Assembly: GCF_002096335.1 (NCBI RefSeq)
Contig: NZ_NCUW01000028.1
Span: forward strand, 62,001 to 126,000
From: Streptococcus oralis subsp. dentisani
GTDB lineage: Bacteria > Bacillota > Bacilli > Lactobacillales > Streptococcaceae
Length of the DNA stretch: 64,000 nucleotides
Direction: 5' to 3'
Shown here: positions 40,766 through 50,673 of the stretch, piece after piece
Position numbering within the stretch: position 1 is the stretch's first letter
Layout: every line of letters begins with the position of its first letter
Made by a program: the position numbers and the translations under genes
The notes under the pieces: model-generated
Seen by the model: the letters and a program-made list of their open reading frames with translations, nothing else
The model's database searches: none
What the model was told of the DNA's origin: nothing

Positions 40766-41242
40766 TTAGTCGCGGGTAAATCCGGTTGCACCCGTACGAG
40801 CGATATTTTTAATACCGTATGGTCGAATCACTCGCAATAATGCTTCACTCTTTTCAGCATTTCCAGTCATCTGAATAGTGATCGAACTTGGAGCCACATC
40901 TACTACCGTTGCACGGAAAGGTTGGATAATGGCCAAGATTTCTGCACGCTTTTCAGCAGGAGCAGATACCTTCACCAAGATAACTTCTCTTTCCAAGTGT
41001 GGCTTATCTGTAATATCCCGAATGCGAATCACATCGATCTGACGGTTGAGTTGCTTGATAATTTGCTCGACCTCATCATGAGAAGCCACATCAATGATGA
41101 TGGTAATCCGTGAAACGTTTGGATCCTCTGTTGCACCGACCGAGATACTCTCAATATTGACCTGACGGCGAGAAAGGACACCCGTAAAACGATTGAGTAC
41201 TCCTGAGCGGTTTTGTAGTCTTGCTGTTAACATTCTACGCAT
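40766..41242 (-). CDS. ilvN: Acetolactate synthase small regulatory subunit
   Basis: A 158-residue protein with an N-terminal ACT domain (LTARLQNRSGVLNRFTGVLSRRQVNIESISVG, ~4-35) and the C-terminal ALS_ss_C domain. It confers valine feedback on the large subunit. Its start overlaps the ilvB end by 8 bp, coupling translation of the two subunits. Confidence 0.96.
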   Translation of the reverse strand: MRRMLTARLQNRSGVLNRFTGVLSRRQVNIESISVGATEDPNVSRITIIIDVASHDEVEQIIKQLNRQIDVIRIRDITDKPHLEREVILVKVSAPAEKRAEILAIIQPFRATVVDVAPSSITIQMTGNAEKSEALLRVIRPYGIKNIARTGATGFTRD

Positions 41243-42935
41243 GGAACTTCACCCCCAACATCTCATGATTACTCTTACCAGCTGGTACCATTGGTAAAAC
41301 CTGTTCCTTACGAGAAATATCCACCTCGATAAACATCGGCACATCCTTCAGAATAACCTCTAGATCCTTCTCTATCGTCTCTGGATTATCAAATTTATAG
41401 TTTTTGATGCCGTAGGCCTGTGCCATCAGCTGGAAGTCAGGAAGGGTATCAAAGACCGACTCAGATGTTCTACCTTCATAGAAGGATTCCTGCCACTGAC
41501 GAACCATTCCTAGTGAGTGGTTATTCAACATCACGACCTTAATGGGCACCTTGTAGATATTTAGGATGGCTAGTTCTTGGTTGGTCATTTGGAAGCCACC
41601 ATCACCGACAAAAAGAACTACTTCTTTTTCTGGATTGGCAATCTTAGCTCCGATAGCTGCAGGAACTCCAAATCCCATGGTACCCAAACCACCAGATGTG
41701 ACTAATTGACGTTCATTCTGATATGGGTAATACTGGGCTGTCCACATTTGGTGTTGCCCTACGTCCGTGACAACAATGGCATCTCCATTCGTCAACTCAC
41801 CGATGCGTTCAATGACTGCCTGCGGTTGAACCACACGTTCTTTCTTATCATAAGAACGAACACGGTTCTTGTCCTTGGTGACTTTGTCAATCCACTTTTC
41901 AGTATTGTTATGAACAGTTGGTTCTGCTAGTAGCATCTGCAAGGCTTTCTTTGCATCCCCAACCACTGGAATGTCTGCACTGATAATCTTACCAATCTCT
42001 GCTGGATCAATATCGATATGAGCAACCTTGGCATTTTTAGCAAAGGTCTTAGGATTTCCAGTCAGGCGGTCATCGAAACGGCAACCAATACTAATCATAA
42101 AGTCTGCCTCGGTCATGGCAATATTAGCTGCGAAAGAACCATGCATGCCTCCCATTCCGAGGAAGAGTGGATGGCTAGTTGCAATTGTACCTTGTCCCAA
42201 AAGACTGGTAACGACTGGAATTTGATAGCGTTCAGCAAATTCATTTAATTCTGCAGCTGCTTCAGCATAACTAATCCCACCACCTGCCAACAAAACAGGT
42301 TTCTTAGCCTTAGACAATTGTTTCAAGATTTTCTTGATTTGCATGTCGTTCGGTTCTATCGTCGGTTGATAACTCGGTAAATTTACTTCTGGTGAATAGA
42401 TGAAGTCTGTCTCTAAGGCAGATACATCCTTAGGCAAGTCAATTACAACTGGACCTGGACGACCTGTGGTCGCGATATGGACAGCTTCCGTAATGATACG
42501 AGGAATGTCAGCTGTCTCACGAACTTGGTAATTGTACTTGGTAATGGGCATAGTAATACCGACAATATCCGCCTCCTGAAAGGCATCCTTCCCAATTCCC
42601 GTTCGAGCGACTTGTCCGGTAAAGACCAAAAGGGGAACGCTATCGCTCATGGCATCCGCAATCCCTGTAATAGCATTTGTTGCTCCTGGCCCACTTGTGA
42701 CGACTGCGACACCCAACTTTCCAGTTGATTTGGCATAACCTTCAGCTTCGTGCAAACAGCCTTGCTCATGACGACCCAAAATGTGACGAATACCTTTGAA
42801 ATTATAAATCGCATCATATAAAGGCAAGACAGCCCCACCAGGATAACCAAATATGGTATCAATTCCTAAATCATGGAGGGTTTCCAAAACTAGGTCCGAT
42901 CCCGTCTTAGGAGCGTCTAAACTGATTTTCTCCAT
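41235..42935 (-). CDS. ilvB: Acetolactate synthase large catalytic subunit
   Basis: A 566-residue ThDP enzyme. The catalytic Glu is in GRHEQGCLHEAEGYA (~55), the FAD-binding middle domain is at ~190-330, and the ThDP motif GDGGFQMTNQELAILNIYKVPIKVVMLNN starts near 443. It condenses pyruvate or 2-oxobutanoate, the first common step to Val/Leu/Ile. GAAAGGGG precedes the ATG. First gene of the operon, behind a promoter with a CodY-like box. Confidence 0.97.
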   Translation of the reverse strand: MEKISLDAPKTGSDLVLETLHDLGIDTIFGYPGGAVLPLYDAIYNFKGIRHILGRHEQGCLHEAEGYAKSTGKLGVAVVTSGPGATNAITGIADAMSDSVPLLVFTGQVARTGIGKDAFQEADIVGITMPITKYNYQVRETADIPRIITEAVHIATTGRPGPVVIDLPKDVSALETDFIYSPEVNLPSYQPTIEPNDMQIKKILKQLSKAKKPVLLAGGGISYAEAAAELNEFAERYQIPVVTSLLGQGTIATSHPLFLGMGGMHGSFAANIAMTEADFMISIGCRFDDRLTGNPKTFAKNAKVAHIDIDPAEIGKIISADIPVVGDAKKALQMLLAEPTVHNNTEKWIDKVTKDKNRVRSYDKKERVVQPQAVIERIGELTNGDAIVVTDVGQHQMWTAQYYPYQNERQLVTSGGLGTMGFGVPAAIGAKIANPEKEVVLFVGDGGFQMTNQELAILNIYKVPIKVVMLNNHSLGMVRQWQESFYEGRTSESVFDTLPDFQLMAQAYGIKNYKFDNPETIEKDLEVILKDVPMFIEVDISRKEQVLPMVPAGKSNHEMLGVKFHA

Positions 42936-42973
42936 TGTTCCCCTTTCTCTTCTCTTAAAAATAGCTTGTTACT

Positions 42974-43001
42974 ATCATACCATTTTTTCAAATATTTTCA
43001 A
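42974..43001 (-). promoter_or_regulatory. ilvB promoter
   Basis: Minus strand TTGAAA (43001-42996), 16-bp spacer, TATGAT (42979-42974), about 40 bp from the ATG. The rest of the 322-bp gap to fusA is AT-rich and holds a CodY-like box, a 14-bp-period repeat and the fusA terminator; no T-box features (specifier loop, TGG antiterminator) are visible. Confidence 0.65.
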
Positions 43002-43013
43002 GGCAAAAGTATC

Positions 43014-43028
43014 AATTTTCTGAATTTT
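43014..43028. promoter_or_regulatory. CodY-like box upstream of ilvB
   Basis: AATTTTCTGAATTTT matches the CodY consensus AATTTTCWGAAAATT at 13 of 15 positions. It lies 13 bp upstream of the ilvB -35. CodY with branched-chain amino acids represses ilv genes in related streptococci. Confidence 0.65.
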
Positions 43029-43094
43029 CTATCTAAGAGTGTATTTATGAATGTTTTTATAATTTTTATTAACAATTTAAACAAAATCGGATTC

Positions 43095-43121
43095 TTTATT
43101 AACTTTCATTTATTAACTTTC
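43095..43121. repeat. Tandem 14-bp-period repeat
   Basis: TTTATTAACTTTC occurs twice (43095-43107 and 43109-43121) separated by one A. Short duplication in AT-rich spacer DNA; no function seen. Confidence 0.6.
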
Positions 43122-43216
43122 TCTATTTTCTTAGTAAATAGACTTTCTAAAATCCTTACTAGATTTCTTTCATTTTGCAAATATAGACATACAAGATGCT
43201 TGAGAAAGGCATAAAA

Positions 43217-43241
43217 AAGGAAGCCACCAAGTGACTTCCTT
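43217..43241 (-). terminator. fusA terminator
   Basis: AAGGAAGCCAC and GTGACTTCCTT form an 11-bp stem (one G-U on the minus-strand RNA) with a 3-base loop, followed on the minus strand by TTTTATG. Begins 17 bp past the fusA stop. Confidence 0.85.
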
Positions 43242-43257
43242 CTAGAGCGAGGACTGA

Positions 43258-45339
43258 TTAGTCTTCACCTTTGTTTTTCTTAATGATTTCTTCTTGTACT
43301 GACTTAGGTACATCTTCGTAGTGGTCAAATACCATCATGAAGGTACCACGTCCTTGTGATGCTGAACGAAGAACTGTTGCGTAACCGAACATTTCAGCAA
43401 GTGGAACGTAAGCACGAACGATTTGGCTGTTACCGTGAGCTTCCATACCATCTACACGTCCACGACGAGCAGTTACGTGACCCATAACATCACCAAGGTT
43501 TTCTTCAGGAACAGTAATGGTTACAAGCATCATTGGCTCAAGGATAGCTGGTTGTGCTGATTTAGCAGCTTCTTTAAGGGCAAGTGAAGCCGCGATCTTG
43601 AAGGCAGTTTCAGATGAGTCGACATCGTGGTATGAACCATCGTAAAGTTTAGCTTTAACGTCAACCATTGGATAACCTGCAAGAACACCGTTAGCCATAG
43701 ATTCTACCAAACCTTTTTCAACCGCTGGGATAAATTCACGAGGAACCACACCACCGACGATTGCGTTTTCGAATTCGAATCCTTTTCCTTCTTCGTTTGG
43801 AGTAAATTCAATCCAAACATCACCGAATTGACCTTTACCACCAGACTGACGTTTGAAGAATCCACGTGCTTGAGTAGAAGCGCGGAATGTTTCACGGTAA
43901 GATACTTGAGGAGCACCTACGTTTGCTTCCACTTTGAACTCACGACGCATACGGTCAACAAGGACGTCAAGGTGAAGTTCACCCATACCTGAGATAACTG
44001 TTTCACCAGTTTCAACGTTTGTTTCAACGCGGAATGTTGGATCTTCTTCAGCCAATTTTTGAAGGGCGATACCCATCTTATCTTGGTCAGCTTTAGATTT
44101 TGGCTCAACCATCAACTGGATAACTGGTTCTGGAACGTGGATTGACTCAAGGATGATTTTAGCTTTTTCATCTGTCAATGAATCACCAGTAGTTGTATCC
44201 TTCAAACCAATAGCAGCTGCAATATCACCAGCATAAACGGTTTCGATTTCTTGACGACTATTGGCATGCAATTGCACAAGACGTCCGATACGTTCACGTT
44301 TACCTTTAGAAGTGTTCATTACGTAAGAACCTGATTGAAGAACACCTGAGTATACACGGAAGAATGTCAAACGACCTACAAATGGGTCTGTTGCAATCTT
44401 GAAAGCAAGAGCTGCGAATGGCTCTTCGTCAGATGCTGGACGAGTTTCTTCTTCGTCTGTATCTGGGTTGATACCTTTGATTGCTGGGATGTCAAGTGGG
44501 CTTGGAAGGTAATCGATAACCGCATCAAGCATCAATTGAACACCCTTGTTCTTGAAGGCAGAACCACACAATACTGGGAAGAATTCAACGTTGATAGTTG
44601 CTTTACGGATAGCAACTTTCAATTCTTCGTTAGTGATTTCTTCACCTTCAAGGTATTTCATCATCAAGTCTTCATCAGTTTCAGCAACTGCTTCAACCAA
44701 TTTTTCACGGTATTCTTGAGCTTGGTCAAGGTATTCAGCTGGAATATCTTCTTCAAGGATATCAGTACCAAGGTCGTTAGTATAGATTTCAGCTTTCATC
44801 TTGATCAAGTCGATGATACCGCGGAAGTCATCTTCAGCACCGATTGGCAATTGGATTGGGTGTGCGTTTGCTTGAAGACGGTCGTGAAGAGTGCTTACTG
44901 AGTAAAGGAAGTCAGCACCGATTTTGTCCATTTTGTTGGCAAATACGATACGTGGAACTCCATACTCAGTTGCTTGACGCCAAACTGTTTCAGTTTGAGG
45001 CTCAACACCTGATTGTGAGTCAAGAACAGTAACCGCACCGTCCAATACACGAAGAGAACGTTGTACTTCGATTGTGAAGTCCACGTGTCCTGGTGTGTCG
45101 ATGATGTTTACGCGGTGGTTGTTCCATTGAGCTGTTGTCGCAGCAGATGTGATAGTGATACCACGTTCTTGCTCTTGCTCCATCCAGTCCATTTGTGACG
45201 CACCTTCGTGAGTTTCACCGATTTTGTGGATTTTACCAGTGTAGTAAAGAATACGCTCAGTAGTTGTTGTTTTACCGGCATCAACGTGAGCCATGATACC
45301 GATATTACGAGTTTTTTCAAGTGAAAATTCGCGTGCCAT
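43258..45339 (-). CDS. fusA: Elongation factor G
   Basis: A 693-residue translational GTPase. G1 [15 protein letters not shown] (~17-31), switch/G2 [11 protein letters not shown] (~57-67), G3 DTPGHVDF (~81-88) and G4 NKMDK (~135) are present, with full domains II-V. Drives ribosomal translocation and, with RRF, recycling. AGGAGAAACTAACCTC precedes the ATG. It is separated from rpsG by a terminator and an extended -10 promoter, so it can be transcribed separately from the S12/S7 genes. Confidence 0.98.
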   Translation of the reverse strand: MAREFSLEKTRNIGIMAHVDAGKTTTTERILYYTGKIHKIGETHEGASQMDWMEQEQERGITITSAATTAQWNNHRVNIIDTPGHVDFTIEVQRSLRVLDGAVTVLDSQSGVEPQTETVWRQATEYGVPRIVFANKMDKIGADFLYSVSTLHDRLQANAHPIQLPIGAEDDFRGIIDLIKMKAEIYTNDLGTDILEEDIPAEYLDQAQEYREKLVEAVAETDEDLMMKYLEGEEITNEELKVAIRKATINVEFFPVLCGSAFKNKGVQLMLDAVIDYLPSPLDIPAIKGINPDTDEEETRPASDEEPFAALAFKIATDPFVGRLTFFRVYSGVLQSGSYVMNTSKGKRERIGRLVQLHANSRQEIETVYAGDIAAAIGLKDTTTGDSLTDEKAKIILESIHVPEPVIQLMVEPKSKADQDKMGIALQKLAEEDPTFRVETNVETGETVISGMGELHLDVLVDRMRREFKVEANVGAPQVSYRETFRASTQARGFFKRQSGGKGQFGDVWIEFTPNEEGKGFEFENAIVGGVVPREFIPAVEKGLVESMANGVLAGYPMVDVKAKLYDGSYHDVDSSETAFKIAASLALKEAAKSAQPAILEPMMLVTITVPEENLGDVMGHVTARRGRVDGMEAHGNSQIVRAYVPLAEMFGYATVLRSASQGRGTFMMVFDHYEDVPKSVQEEIIKKNKGED

Positions 45340-45374
45340 GAGGTTAGTTTCTCCTATTTTTTATTTTACAATCT

Positions 45375-45383
45375 ATTATAACA
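45375..45383 (-). promoter_or_regulatory. Extended -10 promoter of fusA
   Basis: Minus strand TGTTATAAT (TGnTATAAT, 45383-45375), about 36 bp before the fusA ATG and directly after the terminator hairpin at 45396-45420. The -35 region lies within the hairpin and has no consensus. Confidence 0.62.
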
Positions 45384-45395
45384 TTATTTAGAAAA

Positions 45396-45420
45396 AACGG
45401 ATAGGCAGGACCTACCCGTT
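45396..45420 (-). terminator. Terminator between rpsG and fusA
   Basis: AACGGGTAGG pairs with CCTATCCGTT on the minus-strand RNA (one G-U), 5-base loop, then TTTTTTC. A complete intrinsic-terminator layout inside what is often a continuous str operon. Confidence 0.82.
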
Positions 45421-45470
45421 CTCAATGTTTATCTTGTTTTTGTTGGTTTCAACTTACGAGATGGTAAGTT

Positions 45471-45524
45471 AAATTGAACTCGGGCTAAAAGCTTAAGTTA
45501 GCTAAGTTGAACTCAAGCTAAAAG
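45471..45524. repeat. Imperfect 21-bp direct repeat in the rpsG-fusA spacer
   Basis: AARTTGAACTCRRGCTAAAAG occurs at 45471-45491 and 45504-45524 with three differences, period 33 bp. Nearby GGTTGC-AATC-GCAACC (45550-45565) is a perfect 6-bp inverted repeat. All lie in the 279-bp spacer upstream of the terminator. Confidence 0.6.
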
Positions 45525-45618
45525 TCTGGAGAAAAAGATGAATCTCATTGGTTGCAATCGCAACCTACTTCGATTCCCTATTTTCTCTTGGACTTTCTTA
45601 ACGCTTTCGTATCCTATC

Positions 45619-46089
45619 TTACCAACGGAAGTGTGCGAAGGCACGGTTAGCTTCAGCCATACGGTGAGTGTCTTCACGTTTCTTAACTGCTGCACCAGTG
45701 TTGTTCGCAGCATCCAAGATTTCTTTTGCAAGACGATCTTGCATTGTGTGTTCACCACGAAGACGAGCGATTGTTACCAACCAACGAAGTCCAAGTGTTG
45801 TACGACGTTCTGGACGAACTTCAACTGGGACTTGGTAGTTAGATCCACCAACACGACGTGCACGTACTTCAAGTACAGGCATGATGTTTTCCATAGCTGT
45901 TTCAAATACTTCAAGTGCATCGTTGCCAGTAGCTTCTTTGATTTGCTCAAAAGCACCGTAAACGATTGAAGCAGCTGTACCACGTTTACCATCAAGCATA
46001 ACGCGGTTGATAAGACGAGTAACTAGTTGTGAATTGTAAAGCGGATCTGGCAATACGTCACGTTTTGGAGCTCTATTTTTACGACTCAT
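45619..46089 (-). CDS. rpsG: 30S ribosomal protein S7
   Basis: A 156-residue S7: [35 protein letters not shown] and the C-terminal [15 protein letters not shown] are the standard family blocks. It is a primary 16S rRNA (3' domain) binder. Lies 19 bp after rpsL. Confidence 0.98.
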
Positions 46090-46108
46090 TTCTCTTTATC
46101 CCCTTTCC

Positions 46109-46522
46109 TTATGCTTTTGGACGTTTAGTACCGTATTTAGAACGGCCTTGTTTACGATCGTTAACACCTGCAGTATCAAGTGCACCACGGACGATATGGT
46201 AACGTACCCCTGGAAGGTCTTTTACACGTCCACCACGAAGAAGCACCACGCTGTGCTCTTGCAAGTTGTGTCCGATACCTGGGATGTAGGCAGTAACTTC
46301 GATAAGGTTGCTCAAACGTACACGAGCGAATTTACGAAGGGCAGAGTTAGGTTTTTTAGGTGTCATTGTTCCAACACGAGTCGCAACACCACGTTTTTGT
46401 GGTGAAGAAACGTTTGTTTGAACTTTTTTATGACTGTTGTAACCAACGTTCAAAGCTGGTGATTTAGATTTTTCTACTTTTGATTTACGCGGTTTGCGAA
46501 CCAATTGGTTAATTGTAGGCAT
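46109..46522 (-). CDS. rpsL: 30S ribosomal protein S12
   Basis: A 137-residue S12 with conserved [19 protein letters not shown] and [13 protein letters not shown]. The lysines changed in streptomycin-resistant mutants (in KKPNS and RVKDLPG) are wild type here, so the sequence predicts an S12 of streptomycin-sensitive type. AGGAG lies 7 bases before the ATG. First gene of the str operon. Confidence 0.98.
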   Translation of the reverse strand: MPTINQLVRKPRKSKVEKSKSPALNVGYNSHKKVQTNVSSPQKRGVATRVGTMTPKKPNSALRKFARVRLSNLIEVTAYIPGIGHNLQEHSVVLLRGGRVKDLPGVRYHIVRGALDTAGVNDRKQGRSKYGTKRPKA

Positions 46523-46658
46523 CTACATTCTCCTGTGTTTTTTTATTTTTGGTGATGATACACTTGGTGACAGCTACCATCTGTGTGTACTTTTGCAACA
46601 TTTGTCAGCACGTCCCTGTACACTTTTGAGAGACCAAAAGTAAAAAGTACCGTCTATT

Positions 46659-46688
46659 ATTGTAACACATTTTTTCCTTCATTGTCAA
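46659..46688 (-). promoter_or_regulatory. rpsL operon promoter and leader
   Basis: Minus strand TTGACA (46688-46683), 18-bp spacer, TACAAT (46664-46659), about 137 bp before rpsL. The long leader contains related AAAAGTGTACA and AAAAGTACACA segments and a short GGT-AGCTGTC-ACC stem. The remaining part of the 317-bp gap (46689-46839) holds the downstream operon's terminator. Confidence 0.7.
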
Positions 46689-46760
46689 GATATTTTTCGT
46701 TTTTATTCTGATCTTTTATCTCTTTGACACTAGCTCTAACCGCTTTTTTAAACAAAGAAA

Positions 46761-46780
46761 AGGAGGCAATTTTGCCTCCT
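46761..46780 (-). terminator. Terminator of the NarL-type TCS operon
   Basis: AGGAGGCAA and TTGCCTCCT form a perfect 9-bp stem with a 2-base loop; the minus strand continues TTTTCTTTG. Confidence 0.8.
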
Positions 46781-46839
46781 AAATTCTATGGATTTCCTTC
46801 GATTCAAGTTATCGTTTCGGAATTTTTTAACTCTTCTTA

Positions 46840-48538
<1,699 letters not shown>

Positions 48539-48542
48539 AGAT

Positions 48543-49277
48543 TTATTTTACCTCGATCCGTTTTTTCAGCTGGATTACCAGTACACCAAAGAAAACTGTA
48601 TAACCTAGTACAACCAAGGTGGCAAGAATGTTAAACTCGTGGTGTTCCATATAAGTAGAGACGACCTGCATCAGTTGATAGGTTGGAGTCAGTTTTCCAA
48701 TGGATTGGAGCCATTCTGGGAAGGAACTCAAAGGGAACCAGAGTCCACCTAGGACAGCCAAAGCAATATAGGCAATATTTCCAATAACCGTCATCAATTG
48801 AGCACTGGGAAGCAAGCTCACCAAGACACCCATGCTGATAAAGACCACGCTTCCGACCAGCAAAATAACTCCAATCACCAACCAATCAAGCCAAGGCAGA
48901 GTCACTCCACGGACAAAATGACCAACCGAAAAGACAACTATAATTGATAACAAGAAAGTCAGCAGAGTACTGAACAGTTTTGATACATAATATTCTACCA
49001 TAGATACTGGAGAATGTTGAATCAATTTTTGCCAGTTGTTTGTCTTATCAGACTCGAGTGTGCTAGGGATACTGAAAAAGGCGCTTGACATGATACTAAA
49101 GAGCGTCATGGCAAAAAGATAGGCTTGAAGAGCAATTTCTGGAATGTCTGACCCTGACATCATACCAGAGAAAATAAGGTAAAACACACTTGGAAGTCCG
49201 ATGGATAGCAAGTAGTAGACTGCTTGCCGTTTCATCAGAATGATTTCCACTTTCATGAGACTTGTCATATTTTTCAT
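48543..49277 (-). CDS. ABC-2 type permease
   Basis: A 244-residue membrane protein, six membrane segments, N terminus MKNMTSLMKVEIILMKRQAVYYLLSIGLPS. Start at ATG 49277 with AGGAG 7 bases upstream. The single permease probably forms a homodimer with the upstream ATPase. Resembles drug or peptide exporters controlled by NarL-type TCSs, such as Bacillus linearmycin-resistance (LnrLMN) systems. Confidence 0.87.
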   Translation of the reverse strand: MKNMTSLMKVEIILMKRQAVYYLLSIGLPSVFYLIFSGMMSGSDIPEIALQAYLFAMTLFSIMSSAFFSIPSTLESDKTNNWQKLIQHSPVSMVEYYVSKLFSTLLTFLLSIIVVFSVGHFVRGVTLPWLDWLVIGVILLVGSVVFISMGVLVSLLPSAQLMTVIGNIAYIALAVLGGLWFPLSSFPEWLQSIGKLTPTYQLMQVVSTYMEHHEFNILATLVVLGYTVFFGVLVIQLKKRIEVK

Positions 49278-49289
49278 CGTCAATCTCCT

Positions 49290-50165
49290 TTAGTCTTGAG
49301 TCGTTTCGAAAATACTGTCTAAGAGAGTTCGATTGCGAACTTCAATTTCTTCGATCGTGCAGCCCTGTTCTTGCAAGGCTTCCCATACTTGGCTGGCTTC
49401 TTTGGTTGTGAAGGAAAGAGCATTTTGCTTGATTTCAAGCTCTTGAACCATAGTCAAGGTACTGACAAAATCTTGATAAGTTAGAGGTACGGTAAAGTGT
49501 TTTTCTTGTTCTTCACCACGCATGGCATAAGGTGTCGTATCACGAATCAATTCACCCTTGTGGAGGACTAAGATGCGATCAGCCGTATGCTCCACCTCTT
49601 CGATATAGTGAGAAGAATAGACAATGGTCACACCATTTTTCTTCAAGTGATCGACAATCTCCCAAAAATGCTGACGTGTCGAGGTATCCATGGCAGCAGT
49701 TGGCTCGTCTAAAAATAGAATTTTCGGACGACCGATTAAAGTCAACACGAAAGAGAACAAACGTTTTTGCCCACCAGACAACTTGCCCGCTAGCTGATTT
49801 TTCTGCTTGTCTGAGAATCTCAGCAAGTCATCAATTTCTTTGTCTGAAAGACTGTCGGGATAAAGTGACTTGAAAAATGATAGAAGTTCTTTCACTTTCA
49901 AGCTTTGGACAACTGCATTTTCTTGGGGTAAGACAGAAATAAGCTGCTTTAATCGAGGATCTGTTGGTGCAAAGCCTTGAATGGCTATCTGACCTGAGCT
50001 CACGAACTTGTCGCCCAAGAGGCAATCAATCAAGGTTGTTTTTCCTGCTCCGTTAGGCCCGATCAAGGCGACACATTCACCATCGTTGATTTCAAAAGAG
50101 ATGTTCCGCAAGATCTCCTTGTCTTTTATTTTCTTACTCAATTTCTCAACTTTAATCACAGTCAT
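49290..50165 (-). CDS. ABC transporter ATP-binding protein
   Basis: A 291-residue ATPase: Walker A GPNGAGKTTLID (~36-47), signature KLSGGQKRLFSF, Walker B ILFLDEPTAAMD and a C-terminal ~80-residue extension typical of CcmA/NatA-like exporters. AAAGGAG before the ATG lies inside the preceding small gene, which it overlaps by 14 bp. Confidence 0.9.
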   Translation of the reverse strand: MTVIKVEKLSKKIKDKEILRNISFEINDGECVALIGPNGAGKTTLIDCLLGDKFVSSGQIAIQGFAPTDPRLKQLISVLPQENAVVQSLKVKELLSFFKSLYPDSLSDKEIDDLLRFSDKQKNQLAGKLSGGQKRLFSFVLTLIGRPKILFLDEPTAAMDTSTRQHFWEIVDHLKKNGVTIVYSSHYIEEVEHTADRILVLHKGELIRDTTPYAMRGEEQEKHFTVPLTYQDFVSTLTMVQELEIKQNALSFTTKEASQVWEALQEQGCTIEEIEVRNRTLLDSIFETTQD

Positions 50166-50346
50166 GAGATTCTCCTTTCAACCACTTCATTCCCATAGGG
50201 AAAACGACAAAAATCATAAATCCAAACCCCCAAGCACCACGAATGAATTGGCGAAGCAAGGTTTGGTCAAACCAACCAGTAAACATTTCCACTAACCATA
50301 CCAAGAGTGACAGGCCGATAAAGAAATAGATGATTGCTTTTTTCAT
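50152..50346 (-). CDS. Small membrane protein, 64 aa
   Basis: MKKAIIYFFIGLSLLVWLVE begins the first of two membrane segments (~4-22 and ~36-55), joined by a short loop with FDQTLLRQFIRGAW. GGAGTTTGAGG precedes the ATG, which overlaps the preceding stop (ATGA). No family recognised. Its tight coupling to the ATPase and the other small gene suggests an accessory or sensing subunit of the transporter. Confidence 0.75.
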   Translation of the reverse strand: MKKAIIYFFIGLSLLVWLVEMFTGWFDQTLLRQFIRGAWGFGFMIFVVFPMGMKWLKGESHDCD

Positions 50347-50534
50347 TCCTCAAACTCCTTTTTCACATCTCTGACCAATTTCAAACCTTCTCTGACAAGC
50401 CAAGACATCATTCCAAAGCCAGCAAAGAGCTCCCAAGGAAAATGATAGAAACCCTCGTCCAATCCTGAAAACATGAGATAGGTCATAACTCCTGCTGCTA
50501 CTAAACTCACTGCGACAATCATTTTATTTTTCAT
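50343..50534 (-). CDS. Small membrane protein, 63 aa; first gene of TCS/ABC operon
   Basis: MKNKMIVAVSLVAAGVMTYL starts the protein, with two short membrane segments (~5-22, ~30-48) and a basic-acidic amphipathic tail (REGLKLVRDVKKEFEE). The ATG at 50534 is chosen for its GGAGGAAGAAGAA; an in-frame ATG at 50561 is less well placed. No known family. It is the promoter-proximal gene, so it is probably the most strongly expressed of the operon. Confidence 0.7.
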   Translation of the reverse strand: MKNKMIVAVSLVAAGVMTYLMFSGLDEGFYHFPWELFAGFGMMSWLVREGLKLVRDVKKEFEE

Positions 50535-50570
50535 TTCTTCTTCCTCCATTTCATACTTCAATTATAGTCT

Positions 50571-50626
50571 TTTGAATTTGGCGGAGCTAGATGCTTCTGT
50601 CACTAGGAAATATGACAAATGTCATA
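50571..50626 (-). promoter_or_regulatory. Promoter with palindromic operator of the NarL-type TCS/ABC operon
   Basis: TATGACA-AA-TGTCATA (50611-50626) is a perfect 7-bp palindrome. On the minus strand a TATAAT (50576-50571) lies 34 bp downstream of it and no consensus -35 is present. Position and symmetry fit activation by the NarL-type regulator encoded in the operon. Confidence 0.6.
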
Positions 50627-50629
50627 AAA

Positions 50630-50657
50630 AAAGAAAGTTGCAAAATCAACTTTCTTT
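50630..50657 (-). terminator. fakA terminator
   Basis: AAAGAAAGTTG and CAACTTTCTTT form a perfect 11-bp stem with a 6-base loop and T-runs on both strands. Confidence 0.85.
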
Positions 50658-50673
50658 TTAATCGATTAAATTT

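Noticed and set aside
43095..43121. Tandem 14-bp repeat as an iteron or protein-binding array
   Set aside because: Only two copies in very AT-rich spacer; no partner gene or third copy.
46523..46658. rpsL leader as tRNA or other structured RNA gene
   Set aside because: No cloverleaf, CCA end or T-loop GTTCRA motif; only short imperfect stems.
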